Shown here in pieces: positions 17,195 through 25,593 of a DNA stretch of 33,586 nt (its first letter is position 1; each line of letters opens with the position of its first letter). Below the pieces are notes generated by a model. It made no database searches, was not told the origin of the DNA, and was given only the letters and a program-made list of their open reading frames with translations. Origin of the DNA: Bacteroidota bacterium (GTDB lineage Bacteria > Bacteroidota > Bacteroidia > Bacteroidales > PUMT01); assembly GCA_003551495.1 (NCBI GenBank), contig PUMT01000175.1, forward strand, positions 1-33,586, written 5' to 3'. Position numbers and translations under genes: made by a program.

Positions 17195-17211
17195 TTTCTG
17201 TTTAACAGAAA
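17195..17211. promoter_or_regulatory. 17-bp dyad in the SDR-ribE gap
   Basis: TTTCTGTT and AACAGAAA flank a single central T. The site is upstream of both divergent genes. It shares the CTGTT/AACAG half-sites with the asnS palindrome, but with a one-base spacer instead of none. A smaller dyad, ATGAG-ATA-CTCAT, lies at 17237-17249. The rest of the 274-base gap shows nothing recognisable. Confidence 0.3.
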
Positions 17212-17398
17212 TCTTATTCTGCCTGAATCTGACAAAATGAGATACTCATAATAAACTATCGAAACCGTATTGAATTATTAAGGTTTAGCTCTCTAATCTT
17301 CCTCAGGTTTGAATAATTTCAGATGATTCTCGAGTTTGCCGGTAACAGAAATATTGATTATTTTAGCAGGCACAATCAAAAAATTTAAAAAGCAGATT

Positions 17399-18001
17399 AT
17401 GTTTTCAGGAATCGTAGAAGAAGCAGCACCAGTTGTAGATCTTAAAAAGGAGGGAGGGAACCTTCATATAACCATGGAGTGTTCTTTCGCAAATGAGCTG
17501 AAGATTGACCAAAGCATTTCACATAACGGGGTTTGCCTCACAGTTGTCAAAACAACAGGCAAAACTTACACTGTTACCGCAATAAAGGAAACACTTGAAA
17601 AATCGAACCTGGGGTTATTGAAAACCGGGGATAAGGTGAATTTGGAACGCAGTCTGAGAATTGACAGCCTGCTTGACGGGCATCTGGTTCAGGGGCATGT
17701 TGACCAAACAGCAACTTGCACTGATGTAAGGGAAGCAGATGGCAGCTGGTATTTCTCCTTTGAATACGAGCCTTCATCAGACGAGTTTATAACTGTGGAA
17801 AAGGGATCCATATCAATAAACGGTATAAGTATGACAGTTGTTAATTCTAAAGAGGGTTCATTTGAAGTGGCCGTTATACCATTTACCTATGAAGTGACAA
17901 ACTTTCACCAGATAAAGCCCGGCACAGTGGTTAACCTTGAATTTGACGTTATTGGAAAGTATATCGCAAAAATTGTCAAACAACAACTTGGCAAAGAGTG
18001 A
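17399..18001 (+). CDS. ribE: Riboflavin synthase, alpha chain type
   Basis: A 200-residue enzyme that dismutates two 6,7-dimethyl-8-ribityllumazine molecules into riboflavin and a pyrimidine. The protein has the internal two-fold repeat of the family: MFSGIVEEAAPVV at the start of the first barrel, and the DGHLVQGHVDQTA segment leading into the second. ISHNGVCLTVV and ISINGISMTVV are the matching strands of the two halves. ATG 17399 is chosen over the ORF-track TTG (17336) because MFSGIVE is the conserved N-terminus. No other riboflavin gene and no FMN riboswitch is nearby. Confidence 0.95.
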   Translation: MFSGIVEEAAPVVDLKKEGGNLHITMECSFANELKIDQSISHNGVCLTVVKTTGKTYTVTAIKETLEKSNLGLLKTGDKVNLERSLRIDSLLDGHLVQGHVDQTATCTDVREADGSWYFSFEYEPSSDEFITVEKGSISINGISMTVVNSKEGSFEVAVIPFTYEVTNFHQIKPGTVVNLEFDVIGKYIAKIVKQQLGKE

Positions 18002-18070
18002 TCCTTTTTTGTTTTCGTAATCTAAATAAACTGTAACTTTCAGCAGTTCGCCGTTTTTGGGAACCCGCCA

Positions 18071-18102
18071 ATTGTTTTTTTTCAAACATAACTCTATCTT
18101 TG
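18071..18102 (+). promoter_or_regulatory. ileS promoter, ATTG-N20-TATCTTTG
   Basis: A -33-like ATTG (18071-18074) and a -7 box TATCTTTG (18095-18102) are 20 bases apart. Transcription would begin near 18108, giving a leader of roughly 100 bases before ATG 18206. The leader contains the GC-rich stretch GCCCCCGGGGAGAGC. Confidence 0.65.
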
Positions 18103-18205
18103 TAAACTTTTTGTAACCAGATGGGATTGCCTGTTATGCCCCCGGGGAGAGCCTTACATGCAGCAAGCCACATATTTCACTGATAAGAAAGAAAAACAAC
18201 ATAAA

Positions 18206-21200
18206 ATGGTAAAGTTTCCTGAATATAAAAAATTGGATCTGGCATCAGTAAATCGTGAAGTCCTGGAAAAATGGAACAGTGAAAAAACTTTTGAAAAAAG
18301 CCTTACATCCCGTAAAGAGAATAAAAATTTCGTTTTTTATGAAGGCCCTCCGTCGGCAAACGGCATTCCAGGTATTCACCACGTAATGTCCCGGGCTATA
18401 AAGGATCTGTTTTGCCGCTACAAAACACTGAAAGGTTTTTATGTCGAAAGAAAAGCCGGATGGGACACTCATGGTTTGCCCGTTGAGCTGAGTGTTGAGG
18501 AAAGTATGGGAATTACGAAAGAGGATATCGGCAAAACAATTTCTGTAGAGGAGTTCAATAACGCCTGCCGCAGGGAAGTAATGAAATATACCGATGTGTG
18601 GGAGGAGCTGACCCAGAAAATGGGTTTCTGGCTTGATATGGACAACCCTTATATAACTTATGATAACAGGTATGTTGAAACTTTGTGGCACCTGCAGAAA
18701 ATGCTTTTTGAAAAGGGTTACCTGTACAAGGGATACTCCATTCAGCCCTATTCACCTGCAGCCGGAACCGGTTTGAGCACCCATGAGCTGAACCAGCCGG
18801 GATGCTACCGTGATGTCAAGGATACTACGGTTGTAGCACAGTTCAAAGTGGTAAGGAATGAGCAGTCTGAAAAATTTTTCAGTGATATTTCAACAGACAT
18901 GTTTCTGCTTGCCTGGACAACAACTCCATGGACACTTCCTTCCAACACTGCACTGGTGACAGGAGAGAACATCAGATATGTAAAAGTTCTAACATTCAAC
19001 CAGTACACCGGAATTCCGGTTACAGTTGTTCTGGCAAAAGACCGGATAAACGAATATTTCCCGGGAAGCAATGTTGATCTGGATTTTGATAATTACAAAC
19101 CGGGTGATAAAAAAGTGCCTTTCAAAATTATCGGGGAATTCAGCGGCAAAGATCTTGAGGGATTAAGTTACGAACAGTTGATGCCGCTTTCAAAACCTGA
19201 TAACGGGAAAGCTTTTATTGTTATAACAGACAATTTCGTAACTACCGATGAAGGTACAGGAATCGTTCACATAGCACCAAGCTTTGGCGCAGACGACTTC
19301 CGGATAGGGAAAGCACATGGTATCGGATCACTGACGCTGGTGGACAAAAAAGGCAAATTTACAGATGATGCCGGATGGCTTGCAGGCAAGTATGTAAAAA
19401 ATGAATACACCGAAACCCTTTCCGAAGAAGATACCACAACTGACACGGAGATTGCAGTCCGCCTCAAAAAAGAGAATAAGGCTTTCAAAGTGGAAAAATA
19501 TGTTCACTCTTATCCCCACTGCTGGCGTACAGACAAACCAATACTTTACTATCCGCTTGACTCATGGTTCATAAAGACCACCGCAGCAAAGGAAAAACTT
19601 ATAGAGCTGAACAATACCATTAACTGGAAACCCGAATCAACCGGTACCGGACGATTTGGAAAATGGCTTGAGAACCTGCAGGACTGGAACCTGTCACGAT
19701 CCAGGTCCTGGGGTACTCCACTGCCGATCTGGGTAAGCGAAGACCGGAGTGAAATGAAATGCATTGGTTCCGTGGCAGAGCTTAAAAAAGAAATTGGAAA
19801 AGCGGTAGATGCCGGTTTCATGGATGAAAATCCATTGTCAGGGTTCCGGGAAGATGATTTTTCAGATGAAAACTACAACCTTTTCGACCTTCACCGTCCT
19901 TATGTTGACTCTGTTGTTCTTGTTTCACCATCAGGTAAAAAGATGTTCCGCGAACCAGACCTGATTGATGTTTGGTTCGATTCAGGTGCCATGCCTTATG
20001 CACAATTTCACTATCCATTTGAGAACATGGATAAATTCAGGGAGAATTTCCCCGCAGATTTTATAGCTGAAGGAGTTGACCAGACCCGGGGATGGTTTTT
20101 TACATTGCATGTTATAGCCTGCATATTGTTTGACAATGTTGCTTTCAGAAATATTGTATCAAACGGCCTTGTGCTGGACAAAGCGGGGAACAAAATGTCC
20201 AAAAGGCTTGGCAATGCTGTAGATCCTTTCGAGGTAATCGAAAAATACGGAGCCGACCCGCTTCGCTGGTATATGATAACCAATGCACAGCCATGGGATA
20301 ATCTGAAATTTGATGAAAACGGCGTTGATGAAGTTAAACGGAAATTTTTTGGAACACTGTACAATACCTACTCATTTTTTGCACTTTATGCCAATATTGA
20401 CGGCTTTTCCAACAGTGAAGAAACGGTTCCGGTGAAACAAAGACCTGAAATTGACCGCTGGATCATATCCCTGCTTAATTCCATGATAAAAGATGTAGAA
20501 GAAGCCTATGAGAATTATGACCCTACAAAAGCAGGAAGGATCATTCAGCACTTTACTATTGAGCATCTCAGCAACTGGTATGTGAGACTTAACAGAAAGC
20601 GTTTCTGGGGCGGAGAAAAAAATGAAAACAAGCTGGCTGCATATCAGACCCTATATGAATGTCTTGAAAAAATAACTCTTTTGGCATCCCCCATCTCTCC
20701 CTTTTATTCTGATAAACTATATTGTGACCTTGCGGGGGCTTCAGACAGGGACAATCCGGGATCCGTTCATCTTGCAGGTTTCCCCGAATACAATGAGGAA
20801 TATATAGACGGGAAACTGGAAGAGAGAATGGACCTTGCGCAGCGTATTTGCTCAATAGTGCTTAGCCTCAGGAGAAAAGTAGGTATTAAGGTACGACAGC
20901 CTTTAGAGAAAATAATGATCCCTGTTCTTGACCCAAAACTCAAGCCGGCTGTGGAGGCAGTAAAACAGCTTATACTCACGGAAATAAATGTTAAAGGAAT
21001 TGAATTTATTTCAGACACATCAGATGTTGTTGTTAAAAAAATCAAACCATATTTCAAATCACTTGGTCCAAAATACGGACCTCTTATGAAAGAGATTAAC
21101 AGGATTTTAAGTAATTTTTCGCAGAAAGATATTATAGAACTTGAAAGAAGTGGTTTTTCCGAAATTATTACTTCTGATGGACAAAGCATAAAGCTTACTA

Positions 21201-21565
21201 TTGAAGATGTTGAGATTTTTTCAGAAGATATTCCGGGATGGCTGGTTGCAGGCGATGGTAAACTGACAGTTGCGCTGGATGTAACCGTTACCGAAGAGCT
21301 TAAACTTGAAGGGATTGCGCGGGAATTCATCAACCGGATACAAAATCTCAGAAAAGAAAGTGGCCTGGATGTTGTAGATAAAATATCCATTTTTATTCAA
21401 AAACATGATGCAATTAACAAAGCTGTTGAAAAGCATAAAAATTATATTGTTACCCAAACCCTTGCAGGTAGTATAGATCTTGTTGACAACCTGCTGAACA
21501 ACAACGCAAAGCTTGTGAAGATAGATGATGAAGTTGAAACCTATATAAAAATTGAAAAACGTTAA
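18206..21565 (+). CDS. ileS: Isoleucyl-tRNA synthetase with altered GxHH motif
   Basis: A 1119-residue class I synthetase that charges tRNA-Ile. The start ATG 18206 (MVKFPEYKKLDL) matches the usual Bacteroidota N-terminus; the ORF-track start adds 16 unlikely residues. The CP1 editing domain includes TTPWTLPSNTALVTG. The second signature is intact in NKMSKRLGNAVDPF (near 663-667). The first signature, normally HxGH, reads GIHH (residues 56-59, in ANGIPGIHHVMSR), with first and third positions exchanged. The length and absence of a C-terminal zinc finger fit the eukaryote-like IleRS2 type, which is generally less sensitive to mupirocin. The GxHH form is, to my knowledge, reported in some IleRS2 with very strong mupirocin resistance. 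Confidence 0.96.
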   Translation: MVKFPEYKKLDLASVNREVLEKWNSEKTFEKSLTSRKENKNFVFYEGPPSANGIPGIHHVMSRAIKDLFCRYKTLKGFYVERKAGWDTHGLPVELSVEESMGITKEDIGKTISVEEFNNACRREVMKYTDVWEELTQKMGFWLDMDNPYITYDNRYVETLWHLQKMLFEKGYLYKGYSIQPYSPAAGTGLSTHELNQPGCYRDVKDTTVVAQFKVVRNEQSEKFFSDISTDMFLLAWTTTPWTLPSNTALVTGENIRYVKVLTFNQYTGIPVTVVLAKDRINEYFPGSNVDLDFDNYKPGDKKVPFKIIGEFSGKDLEGLSYEQLMPLSKPDNGKAFIVITDNFVTTDEGTGIVHIAPSFGADDFRIGKAHGIGSLTLVDKKGKFTDDAGWLAGKYVKNEYTETLSEEDTTTDTEIAVRLKKENKAFKVEKYVHSYPHCWRTDKPILYYPLDSWFIKTTAAKEKLIELNNTINWKPESTGTGRFGKWLENLQDWNLSRSRSWGTPLPIWVSEDRSEMKCIGSVAELKKEIGKAVDAGFMDENPLSGFREDDFSDENYNLFDLHRPYVDSVVLVSPSGKKMFREPDLIDVWFDSGAMPYAQFHYPFENMDKFRENFPADFIAEGVDQTRGWFFTLHVIACILFDNVAFRNIVSNGLVLDKAGNKMSKRLGNAVDPFEVIEKYGADPLRWYMITNAQPWDNLKFDENGVDEVKRKFFGTLYNTYSFFALYANIDGFSNSEETVPVKQRPEIDRWIISLLNSMIKDVEEAYENYDPTKAGRIIQHFTIEHLSNWYVRLNRKRFWGGEKNENKLAAYQTLYECLEKITLLASPISPFYSDKLYCDLAGASDRDNPGSVHLAGFPEYNEEYIDGKLEERMDLAQRICSIVLSLRRKVGIKVRQPLEKIMIPVLDPKLKPAVEAVKQLILTEINVKGIEFISDTSDVVVKKIKPYFKSLGPKYGPLMKEINRILSNFSQKDIIELERSGFSEIITSDGQSIKLTIEDVEIFSEDIPGWLVAGDGKLTVALDVTVTEELKLEGIAREFINRIQNLRKESGLDVVDKISIFIQKHDAINKAVEKHKNYIVTQTLAGSIDLVDNLLNNNAKLVKIDDEVETYIKIEKR

Positions 21566-21583
21566 TTGCAGATTGATTAAAGT

Positions 21584-21613
21584 GTTGCAAATAATAAAAT
21601 TTTCTTACTTTTG
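21584..21613 (+). promoter_or_regulatory. Promoter of the DksA-like gene
   Basis: GTTG (21584-21587) and TACTTTTG (21606-21613) are spaced by 18 bases, with an AAAATTTT tract in the spacer. It lies in the 72-base gap after ileS, so the DksA-like gene and lspA need not depend on ileS transcription. Confidence 0.6.
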
Positions 21614-21637
21614 TGAAAATTTCTAAACCTGTCAAAG

Positions 21638-22030
21638 ATGGAAGATAACCAGAAAACTGAGAAAACGAGGTATTCGGATAAAGAGCTGGAGGAGTTCAGG
21701 GAAATCATCCTGAAAAAGCTTGAAAAAGCAAAAAAGGATTATGAACTGCTGAAAAGCACTATAACGCAGGGTGACAGCAACGATATACAGGATACATCTC
21801 CAACCTTCAAGGTTTTGGAGGAGGGAGCTTCCACCCTGTCAAAGGAAGAAGCAGGCAATCTTGCCCAAAGACAGTTAAAGTTCATTCAGCATCTTCAGGC
21901 TGCACTAATTAGAATTGAGCATAAAACTTACGGCATTTGCCGTGAAACAGGCAAACTTATTTCAAAAGAGCGCCTTCGTGCAGTACCTCATGCTACACTG
22001 AGCATTGACGCAAAGCAAAAACAAAAATAA
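21638..22030 (+). CDS. TraR/DksA-family protein lacking the zinc-binding cysteines
   Basis: A 130-residue DksA-like protein. The N-terminal two thirds is a charged helical region (ELEEFREIILKKLEKAKKDYE) suited to the coiled coil that enters the RNA polymerase secondary channel. The C-terminal segment YGICRETGKLISKERLRAVPHATLSI keeps the zinc-finger fold sequence (GxLIxxxRLxAxPxA) but only the first of four cysteines remains; the others are Thr, Ser and absent. This cysteine-poor form is common in Bacteroidota, so it is not decay. It probably binds RNA polymerase, but whether it answers to ppGpp cannot be told. It lies between ileS and lspA. Confidence 0.85.
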   Translation: MEDNQKTEKTRYSDKELEEFREIILKKLEKAKKDYELLKSTITQGDSNDIQDTSPTFKVLEEGASTLSKEEAGNLAQRQLKFIQHLQAALIRIEHKTYGICRETGKLISKERLRAVPHATLSIDAKQKQK

Positions 22031-22113
22031 CTTCTGTAGTCTTGCCACTGAAAAAAATTCAATGGCATAACCATAAAGTTCCCGGTTTGTTCCCCGGTTA
22101 TTTTAATAAAAAA

Positions 22114-22725
22114 ATGAAGCTGTCAATCGGACAAAAAACTCTTTTTCTCATACTGTTTGTGATTGCAGCAGATCAGGCACTTAAAATATGGGTCAAGACA
22201 AACATGATCCTTGGAGAAGAGATACCTGTTCTGGGCAACTGGTTCATAATCCACTTTACAGAAAATGTCGGCATGGCTTTCGGCCTGGAAATCGGAGGTG
22301 AATTCGGGAAATTAATTCTTAGCATTTTCAGGATAGTTGCAGTTATTGCAATAGGATGGTATATTTATTACCTGATGAGGAAAAATGCTCCTGCCGGACT
22401 GATCCTTTCACTTTCACTTATATTTTCAGGAGCACTCGGCAATATAATTGACAGTGCTTTTTATGGAATGATTTTCAATGAAAGCTATTACCAGACCGCT
22501 ACACTATTCCCGGAAGAAGGAGGATATGCCCCGTTCCTTCACGGAAGGGTTGTGGACATGTTATACTTTCCCGTATTAAGGGGATACTATCCGGAGTGGT
22601 TGCCTTTTGTTGGAGGTGAACATTTTATTTTTTTCAGGCCTGTATTCAACATTGCAGATGCTGCAATTACAACCGGTGTTGCAATTACCCTCATATTTTA
22701 CCGGGGATTTTTCCATAAGCATTAA
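22114..22725 (+). CDS. lspA: Lipoprotein signal peptidase II
   Basis: A 203-residue inner-membrane aspartyl protease that removes signal peptides from prolipoproteins. Four membrane segments are visible. Conserved blocks are VIAADQALKIWV in the first helix, FTENVGMAFGLEIGG, GALGNIIDSAFYG with the first catalytic Asp, HGRVVDMLYFPV, and FNIADAAITTGV with the second catalytic Asp. The periplasmic insert between the two catalytic motifs is longer than in E. coli LspA (about 164 residues), typical for Bacteroidota. I chose ATG 22114 over the ORF-track start (22042), which adds 24 non-conserved residues. It follows the DksA-like gene by 83 bases. Confidence 0.95.
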   Translation: MKLSIGQKTLFLILFVIAADQALKIWVKTNMILGEEIPVLGNWFIIHFTENVGMAFGLEIGGEFGKLILSIFRIVAVIAIGWYIYYLMRKNAPAGLILSLSLIFSGALGNIIDSAFYGMIFNESYYQTATLFPEEGGYAPFLHGRVVDMLYFPVLRGYYPEWLPFVGGEHFIFFRPVFNIADAAITTGVAITLIFYRGFFHKH

Positions 22726-22753
22726 AGATGCTTTTCCATCCCCTCCCTAAAGT

Positions 22754-22987
22754 TTATTCAGTCCTTAAATTTTCTGCAGGTATCTTTTTCCTTGCCATTA
22801 TGAAAAAGAAGTATTCAACGGCAGCCAGGAATAAAAGAGCATATCCCATTAGCTCTGTACCTTCTTCTGCCGCATTTTTGACCCATCGGTACTGATCCAC
22901 CAGAACATCCACTTCCAGAATATTTTCCCATATTATTTTGCGTCCGAAAAGGAGGGAAAATTCCCCTACCCGGTAATTATTTGAGCA
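22754..22987 (-). pseudogene. Headless C-terminal fragment of a membrane protein
   Basis: An open frame of 77 codons runs on the minus strand from just after the DUF2905 stop codon to a stop at 22754-22756; it is not in the ORF track because it has no start codon. The translation contains EFSLLFGRKIIWENILEVDV and then EEGTELMGYALLFLAAVEYF followed by a basic tail. The EEG-E-GY-plus-helix ending is typical of the last membrane segment of multi-helix proteins. No ATG occurs until within that helix. It is in the same frame as the DUF2905 gene, immediately after its TAA. I read it as a remnant of a larger membrane protein; readthrough from DUF2905 is the alternative. Confidence 0.5.
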
Positions 22988-23215
22988 TTACTGAAAAAAT
23001 CTCCTGATAATATAAATTGCAACACTTAAAACAATGCTTAAAAGAATTGCTGTAGTTACCGGAAAGTAAAACCTGAAATTCTCTCTTTCAATGTATATGT
23101 CTCCGGGAAGCCTGCCCAAAAAATTGCCCCTTCCTGAAAAGAATGAAACAGCAATTCCTGCAATTATAAGCAATATACCTGTTATTACAAGTATTTTCCC
23201 CAGATGGTTAAGCAT
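22988..23215 (-). CDS. DUF2905 small membrane protein
   Basis: A 75-residue protein with two membrane helices (ILVITGILLIIAGIAVSFF and VTTAILLSIVLSVAIYIIR) joined by the family hallmark LGRLPGDIYIERENFRFYFP. This is the full length of DUF2905 proteins, whose function is unknown. It starts 15 bases after the metallopeptidase stop and is probably cotranscribed with it. An unusual open frame continues directly after its stop codon. Confidence 0.92.
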   Translation of the reverse strand: MLNHLGKILVITGILLIIAGIAVSFFSGRGNFLGRLPGDIYIERENFRFYFPVTTAILLSIVLSVAIYIIRRFFQ

Positions 23216-23230
23216 ATATACCTCTTTTGG

Positions 23231-23983
23231 TCATTGATAATAAACCGGGTATTTCCTAATTTCATTTGCAAGTCCCCTGGCATTCCCTGAAACAATTTGC
23301 AAAAGATCCCAGAACTGTCTGCCATGGTTTTTATGGACAGTGTGAACAAGTTCATGAAGAATTACATAATCGATCAGGTGATAAGGCAACTTCATCAAGT
23401 GAATGCTTAGATTTATATTATTGGCTGCAGAACAGCTTCCCCACCTTGTCCTGCTGTCCCTTAGTGTTAGCCTCCCATACTTAAAACCATGAATTTCTGC
23501 AAGGGAATTCAGGCGTTCTGGCAGGTATTCCCGGGCTTCTATCCTGAGTGCTGCAATCACCCCCTGTTTAACGGCTGTTTGAACCTTTACACCGGCTTTA
23601 TCGAGATGAGCCGGGTAGTAGATTTTTATTAAGCCGTTATCCAGGGAAACCTTAACATCTGATTTGTTATATTTTATGAACCTCAGCGAAAATCTCCGGG
23701 TCAGCTTATCTGTATCCGTGTCGTACACGACTTTGGCAGACGATATCTCATCAAGTTTTTTTATAATCCACTTATAATTTCTCTTAATAAAAATTTCACC
23801 CATCCTGTAAGTACAAAACGATGGGATGGTAACCCTTACCCTTCTGCCAGGCCTTACAGAAAGGGTTATTCTTTTGGCAGTTCTGGTTTTTACAAGGAGA
23901 ACTTCCCCTATTTCCGGATACTGTTTTGTTATGCTGGCCATAAATGCAATATTAAAAAGTCTGACTGAGCGAGTCAAGTTCAT
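23231..23983 (-). CDS. YgjP-like zinc metallopeptidase (M48/DUF45)
   Basis: A protein of up to 250 residues of the YgjP/WLM-type metallopeptidase family. The zinc site is HELVH (H210, H214) with a third ligand probably His220 in HKNHGRQFWDLL. Upstream, RLTLRDSRTRWGSCSAANNINLSI is the conserved family block ahead of the active site, and the N-terminal half (KRITLSVRPGRRVRVTIP) is the typical beta-rich part. No signal peptide, so it is cytosolic. The start is uncertain: ATG 23983 and ATG 23941 (MASITKQYPE) are both possible, and the conserved part begins after the second. Substrates are unknown. Confidence 0.85.
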   Translation of the reverse strand: MNLTRSVRLFNIAFMASITKQYPEIGEVLLVKTRTAKRITLSVRPGRRVRVTIPSFCTYRMGEIFIKRNYKWIIKKLDEISSAKVVYDTDTDKLTRRFSLRFIKYNKSDVKVSLDNGLIKIYYPAHLDKAGVKVQTAVKQGVIAALRIEAREYLPERLNSLAEIHGFKYGRLTLRDSRTRWGSCSAANNINLSIHLMKLPYHLIDYVILHELVHTVHKNHGRQFWDLLQIVSGNARGLANEIRKYPVYYQ

Positions 23984-24001
23984 CTGTTTTTTTTACCAAT
24001 A

Positions 24002-24033
24002 ATTGTACAATTAAAGTAACTAAATTATATTTG
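24002..24033 (+). promoter_or_regulatory. Promoter of the efflux genes, ATTG-N20-TATATTTG
   Basis: ATTG (24002-24005) and TATATTTG (24026-24033) are spaced by 20 bases. Transcription would begin near 24039, giving a leader of about 170 bases before the TolC-like gene. I see no strong hairpin or riboswitch in the AT-rich leader. Confidence 0.6.
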
Positions 24034-24208
24034 GAACATTTTTAACATTAATTAACCCTTATAATTCCCTACATTATTGTTCATTGTAAATAATAAAAAC
24101 TATTTTTGGCAGATAAGTTTTGAACATAAAAAAACCAAATCAGTTGTTCTCATATAATCATTTTTCTACATCCGTCAATATACAGTATTAACATTCAACA
24201 AAAACAAT

Positions 24209-25558
24209 ATGAATAAGTTAGGTTTATTTATTTTCATTGCGGCAGTCCTATTCTATTCAGGCTCCCGGGTTAAATCACAGGAAAAATGGTCACTTGAACA
24301 GTGCATTCAATACGCCATGGAGAACAACCTGGCAATTAAACAGCAAAAACTTTCAGTTGAGCTGAGCGAAAATGCCTACACACAATCCAGGGCATCCAGA
24401 ATTCCAAGCCTGAATGCGGGAGCGAGTCCAAACCTTAACTACGGGCGCTCAATAGATCCCGTAACAAACCTCCCGGTCACAGACAACGTACAATCATTCA
24501 ACTATTCTGTCAGGAGCAGCGTTACCCTTTTCAACGGGTTCCAGATCCGTAACAGCATTGAACAAAACAGGCTTGACCTTATGGCAAGTCATAAAGATGT
24601 GGAAAAGATACAAAATGACGTTTCCCTTAATATTGCATCGGCATATTTACAGATCCTTTTTAATTATGAATTGCTTGAAATCGCAAAAAACCAGCTGGAG
24701 ATAACCCAACAGCAAGTTGAAAGGACCAGGGCTCTCGTTGAGGCAGGAAGTGTCCCTAAAGGCAGCCTTCTTGAGATTGAAGCACAGGCAGCATCGGAAA
24801 ACCTTCGTGTGGTAAACGCGGAAAACCAGCTTCAGATGTCATACCTGAACCTTACACAGTTGCTTGAGCTGGATCACTCCGAAGGTTTTGCAATAGAAAT
24901 ACCTGATTTTTCGGATGTTGCTATACATCAGCTTTATTATTCCATTGATGAAGTTTACAGGGAAGCACTGGAAATACAACCACATATAGAAAGCGCCCGC
25001 CTTGACCTTGAGATTGCAAATCGTGGACTGAATATTGCACGCGGCCGCAGGAGTCCGAGCCTCAGCCTGAGCAGCTCATACTCCAGTCACTACAGGAGAC
25101 TTGTTCGCGACGGGGATGTTTTTGGTGATCCTGACCCTTTTGTTGACCAGATTAAAGACAATCAAAGTTTTGCGTTTTCCCTTTCCCTTTCGATACCCAT
25201 TTTCAATTCACTGCAAACTCATACTTCAATCCAGAATGCAAAAGTAGGTATACTGAATTCCGAATATTCTTTACAGCAAACCAAGAACAGGCTCTTTAAC
25301 GACATTCAGCAGGCATACACCGATGCCTCAGCTTCTTATGAAAAATATCTTGCTACTGAAAAAGCCGTGCAATCAATGAGTGAAGCTTTTCGTTATACCG
25401 AAGAGCGTTTTGAAGTAGGGATGGTAAATGTTGTTGATTACAATCTTGCAAAGAATCAGCTTACAAGCGCACAGTCTGATTTGCTGACTGCAAAGTATGA
25501 ATACATTTTCACAACCAATGTGCTTGAGTTTTATCTGGGCAATCCGATCTCTTTTTAA
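24209..25558 (+). CDS. TolC-family outer-membrane efflux protein
   Basis: A 449-residue outer-membrane channel subunit. A signal peptide ends near residue 24 (SRVKSQ). The mature protein starts with the family pattern WSLEQCIQYAMENNLAIKQQKL and has two related halves, each with a strand pair and long coiled-coil helices (the second begins around EALEIQPHIESARLDLEIANRGL). Trimeric TolC proteins link inner-membrane pumps to the outside. The length is normal. The adaptor gene begins 35 bases downstream, so the two form an operon of a tripartite exporter. The transported substrate cannot be inferred. Confidence 0.93.
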   Translation: MNKLGLFIFIAAVLFYSGSRVKSQEKWSLEQCIQYAMENNLAIKQQKLSVELSENAYTQSRASRIPSLNAGASPNLNYGRSIDPVTNLPVTDNVQSFNYSVRSSVTLFNGFQIRNSIEQNRLDLMASHKDVEKIQNDVSLNIASAYLQILFNYELLEIAKNQLEITQQQVERTRALVEAGSVPKGSLLEIEAQAASENLRVVNAENQLQMSYLNLTQLLELDHSEGFAIEIPDFSDVAIHQLYYSIDEVYREALEIQPHIESARLDLEIANRGLNIARGRRSPSLSLSSSYSSHYRRLVRDGDVFGDPDPFVDQIKDNQSFAFSLSLSIPIFNSLQTHTSIQNAKVGILNSEYSLQQTKNRLFNDIQQAYTDASASYEKYLATEKAVQSMSEAFRYTEERFEVGMVNVVDYNLAKNQLTSAQSDLLTAKYEYIFTTNVLEFYLGNPISF

Positions 25559-25593
25559 AACAAAATAAATAACCACCAACTCCAGTAAATAAA

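Noticed and set aside
5702-17211. A single regulator recognising both the asnS palindrome and the SDR-ribE dyad
   Set aside because: The half-sites are alike but their spacing differs by one base, which would shift the half-sites relative to each other; two AT-rich examples are not enough to propose a regulon.
18108-18205. T-box or other riboswitch in the ileS leader
   Set aside because: T-boxes are not typical of Bacteroidota, and the leader has no visible AG-box, T-box sequence or terminator hairpin; only a short GC-rich stretch.
20767-21390. 207-residue minus-strand ORF inside ileS
   Set aside because: It is a shadow of the ileS frame: serine- and leucine-rich with no recognisable domain, no promoter, and it lies wholly inside a conserved gene.
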